Below, one piece after another: positions 60,683 through 64,000 of a stretch of 64,000 nucleotides of DNA; the first letter of the stretch is position 1, and every line of letters begins with the position of its first letter. Both the position numbers and the translations under genes were made by a program. Source of the DNA: Sipunculus nudus (lineage: Eukaryota > Annelida > Sipuncula > Golfingiida > Sipunculidae); assembly GCA_026874595.1 (NCBI GenBank), contig CM049311.1, positions 41,169,676-41,233,675 on the forward strand, given 5' to 3'. Under the pieces are notes generated by a model. It was not told the origin of the DNA, searched no databases, and saw only the letters and a program-made list of their open reading frames with translations.

Positions 60683-62222
60683 TTACACCCAAAGTTGTTT
60701 GGTTTGGTGATTTTGAAGTGACTGTGCAATACTCAGAACTATCTTTGTGTGATCACCCTTAAACACAAGTGATGAGACAATGTTCATCAAGGCAGGACTT
60801 GTATTAGCAAGTCTTTGAATCAACAAACTGGTTCAAGTCATAGTAATCAAGTTTCTGAAAATGATTTAGATTAAACATGTTTACAGATCTCATTTGAATA
60901 CATTTCCATATCATTGTCATTCGCTTCGTCTAACAAAATTTTAGGTGGCATATAGTTTCTGGACCCTATGAGACGAGAACAGCCATCTATTCTCATCACC
61001 GAAATGTCTTCCTGAAAAAAAAACTTTTTATCTTTTCTAGAAGATGGTGAAATGCAGTGTCTGCTGGAGATTCTAAAGATACAGTTGACTGCTTCCACTC
61101 CATTTTTTAGCACTGATAAAATGTGAATTACAATATTGATGATACTGTGCACCAGCAGCATGCAATGGTGCTATAAAAATTCGGATTCGGACCTCATCTG
61201 CTTGCTGATTGCTGCGATTATCACATATTTGTAACAATTTGGATTTTTAACCTCCACCAGTCTTTTGGTTCACTGTCCGACACTGACAGTGTGCCATCTA
61301 TTTTGATGCTTACTTATTGCAACAGGCAGTGTTTAAAATTAAGGACGGTATTACTTATGCATTAGGCCTTTTGCGAGATTTCCCTGAACCTTTTTACCTG
61401 GTAATATTGGTTTGTGAATAGACGTCAACAAAGCCTCTGATTACATCAATCGTCCAGGGTGAAGATAATTATCCTGAGGTTTACAAATCGTAATTTAAAT
61501 ATATCTCACTTTGGGTTTATTTTTTATAGCTTGATGTTTCCATACTGACTTATTACAACTTTAAATATTTATAAACCAGTATGAAAACGGTGATAATGTA
61601 TAGCCTTGTTATAAATTTTGTTAATGCAACTATATTTATAATTAGGTTTTCAAAAATTATTTAACCAAAATGATTTATTGAAAGCAGCTACAACCAAGGA
61701 CAGAAATAAATAGTGTAGGATTGCTTATTTTGGAGATAATGTTTCAGTATGATGTACATACCTTAAACATATTGTGAGGCGCTCTGGTGTAGTTTATTTT
61801 ACTTTTTTTGCTTTTATAAATGGAACTCTTTAAAGGTAAAGAATACTCATAAACCGCATTATATCAAAACCCCTACAGCATATTTTTCATTATGTTTTTA
61901 TTTGTTATACTGATCATTTCTATTTCCATAAACTGCAATAGTTAATGGACTATTAAGAAACCGTAAATCCGCTGTTGTCGGTAATGCAAGCGAGCTACAT
62001 GTAACCTTAGTTACTGTAACTTCATTTACTGCTTTCAGACATAAAGTTATCAAAATGTTTTCATAACAGTAACTAAAATATGAATAAAATTACACCAGGT
62101 TCTCCTCTTCAGATACGCTAAAAATAATACAGATTTGACAATGATGGTTATAGAAATGGTTATATTAAATTTGATCAATATCAGATCAGTGGTGTTTATT
62201 TTATGCAGTCTTGAAGTGTAAC
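60683..62222. other. Intergenic DNA without recognised feature
   Basis: AT-rich. A 96-codon minus-strand frame at 61161-60871 has no recognisable domain. Confidence 0.5.
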
Positions 62223-62224
62223 TA

Positions 62225-63728
62225 CCGTATTTCCTTGAATAGACGCCCGGGCGTTTATTTTTTTCAAACCCTGCTTTGACCCGGCGTCTAAACAAGGCCG
62301 GCTTCTATTTAAGGCCGGCGTTTATTAAAAAATACATTATCAGGCCCATCCGACAAACTAAAAAATAGAACACGCCGAAACAATAAACCCGCCGGTCACT
62401 ACTTAGGGACACAATTGAAAACATTGCCCGTACACGGATTGTGTTTACGAAATTTCCTTAGATGTCATAGGGATATGGGAAACGCGCAATCTCCACAATT
62501 ACGCACCATAATAAGAATTAACGGAGAATCACAGCGAGAGATTGCAGTTGTCCACAAGAATCTGTCCACGCGGGCCTCAGGTGTTTCATGTGGCTGTTCC
62601 ATTTATTTTACACCGCGTGTTGTTTCCCTCTGAACACGGGTGGCTCTTCCATGAACTGTTCTCCGCGTACAACTGGTAACAGTGGTTCCATCGAAATACG
62701 GGGGGTCGGTACGGCACAGCGTAATTCATTTTCATCACACTTTTCTCCCGTCAACTATTCAACTGATTCAGCTCGACACAGCGTAATCAAGTGTTTCTGA
62801 CCTGATTTATACTTAACACGGTTGGCTCTCCCATTAACTGTGCACCGTGGAGAACTGTTAATATTGTTCCATCGAAAAACGGGGAGCTGGTACATATAAC
62901 GGCACTGCGTAATTCGTTTTCATGACACCTTCCGTACGACTTTTAACTGATTCAGCTTGACACAGCGTGTTGAAGCGTTTCCGACCTGGTATATACTTGT
63001 ATGTGACATTTACTGCCGGGAATATTTCTGAATATAGAGTAATACTATTTTCAACTTTAAAGTTTATCTCAGAAGCCTGGTTTTAGTAACAATGGGGACG
63101 CACTTAAAGCGCTTAAAAATGAACGCAAGGAGCGTAATTTGGCTTGACAGTAGCTACAAATTGTACCGCTTGACACCATCATTTGGTTCTTCATGCTACA
63201 CAAGAAATATGTGCCCAAACGTATTTTAACAGTTCTGTTCAACCATCCGTTAGGTAAACTTTTACCGTACCAAGATTAACCGCTTGTATCAGGCGGTACT
63301 ATTTTTATCTAGCTTGACAGCAGTGATAGTGTTAGCTTCTCACTGCTGACGTATTTGTGGAGCGTTTATTAGGATCGGTAATCGGCTTTAATCATAAGGA
63401 CGGATCGGGAATATTTGGTGTCCCCCGTGCATTGAAACACGCATTCACGTAAGATAAAAACATATTTACAGAAGAATTAAATATCAATAAAACACAAATC
63501 GAAATTCATACAACAATCTATGGTCAATTTGACTGGTGAATACACCAATTATAGTGAAGGGATAAGACATCTGGCGCCAAACATGGAAACTACTCTGACA
63601 CCAGGCCTGTGAACAAGACCGGCGTCTATTTAAGGCCGGCGTTTATTTTTCTGGGACACTGTTTTACCCCGGCGACTAAACAAGGCAGGCGACTATTTAA
63701 GGCCCGGCGTCTGATCAAGGAAATACGG
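62225..63728. mobile_element. TIR element with TA target duplication
   Basis: CCGTATTTCCTTGA at the left and TCAAGGAAATACGG at the right are perfect inverted ends, with TA outside both (62223-62224, 63729-63730). Inside the ends are inverted and direct copies of GCCGGCGT and TTTAAGGCCGGC. The body holds a ~183-bp imperfect duplication (near 62634 and 62817). No transposase. The TA duplication fits Tc1/mariner-like or ISL2EU-like elements. Confidence 0.82.
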
Positions 63729-63730
63729 TA

Positions 63731-64000
63731 AGTTTTTAATGGAAAATTGAGGTTTTCCTTAATATCTCGAAGGAAAGAAGTCCTAGTGACCCAATTTTTG
63801 GTATGGTAGGAGATAATGGGGACATCTAATTGTATGCCTAATTTTAGGAACTGAGAGCTGAAGCTGGGGAGCTGAGCTCTAGCAAACTGCCTAACACTAG
63901 CTTGATGAAAACAAAATGTGACATGGTGCGGTTTCCCCTGTTAGCGGACGGCCGGCGGACAAATGACCATCGCTATAGCTCAGATGACTTAAGGTGGGAG
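63731..64000. repeat. End of an interspersed repeat at the window edge
   Basis: GGACGGCCGGCGGAC and CCATCGCTATAGCTCAGATG match the tail of the repeat at 36228-36275, so this is probably another member running out of the window. Confidence 0.45.

Overview
This is a window of an animal nuclear genome, most likely a bivalve mollusc. It is AT-rich and intron-rich, full of (TA)n, (GA)n, (AAT)n and homopolymer tracts. It holds many young transposable elements and elements with a tandem-repeat core, as described in bivalves (pearl/HINE-like). The species cannot be fixed from sequence alone. No bacterial, phage or CRISPR feature is present.

One host gene can be read with confidence. Its first 11 coding exons lie on the minus strand from 30656 down to 213, and the gene continues beyond the left edge. 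Every junction is GT-AG with matching phase. The 1,159 coding nt (about 386 codons) give the N-terminal two thirds of an SLC5 sodium:solute symporter, closest in remembered sequence to the sodium-coupled monocarboxylate transporters (SLC5A8/SLC5A12 type). Introns run from about 330 bp to 14.6 kb, and the long ones are packed with mobile DNA.

Region by region. (1) 1-2.2 kb: exons 11, 10 and 9; the donors of exons 10 and 11 each sit at the edge of a ~50 bp minisatellite built from the exon end plus donor. (2) 2.7-4.0 kb: an 815-bp solo LTR inserted into a 54-bp tandem array. (3) 4.6-7.7 kb: a DNA transposon with repeated internal copies of its terminal motif, containing a nested hAT-type element. 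(4) 8.2-9.0 kb: exons 8 and 7. (5) 9-23.5 kb: a giant intron with TIR elements, CAGGGGCG-ended elements and LTR copies, one split by tandem-core sequence. (6) 23.5-30.7 kb: exons 6 to 1, with more TEs between them. (7) 31-41 kb: upstream DNA with minisatellites, including a 2.1-kb array of a 28-bp unit. (8) 41-57 kb: a decayed Ty3/Gypsy pol and a 5'-truncated L1/Tx1-like LINE with a 17-bp target duplication, lying between ~0.77-kb inverted repeats and two arrays of one 42-bp satellite. (9) 57-64 kb: a tandem-core element in (TAA)n, a possible broken ORF, and a TIR element with TA target duplication.

I see no new multi-gene system. The least expected signals are the splice-donor minisatellites in consecutive introns, the transposon with seven copies of its terminal motif, and the 11-kb region bounded by inverted repeats and a shared satellite.
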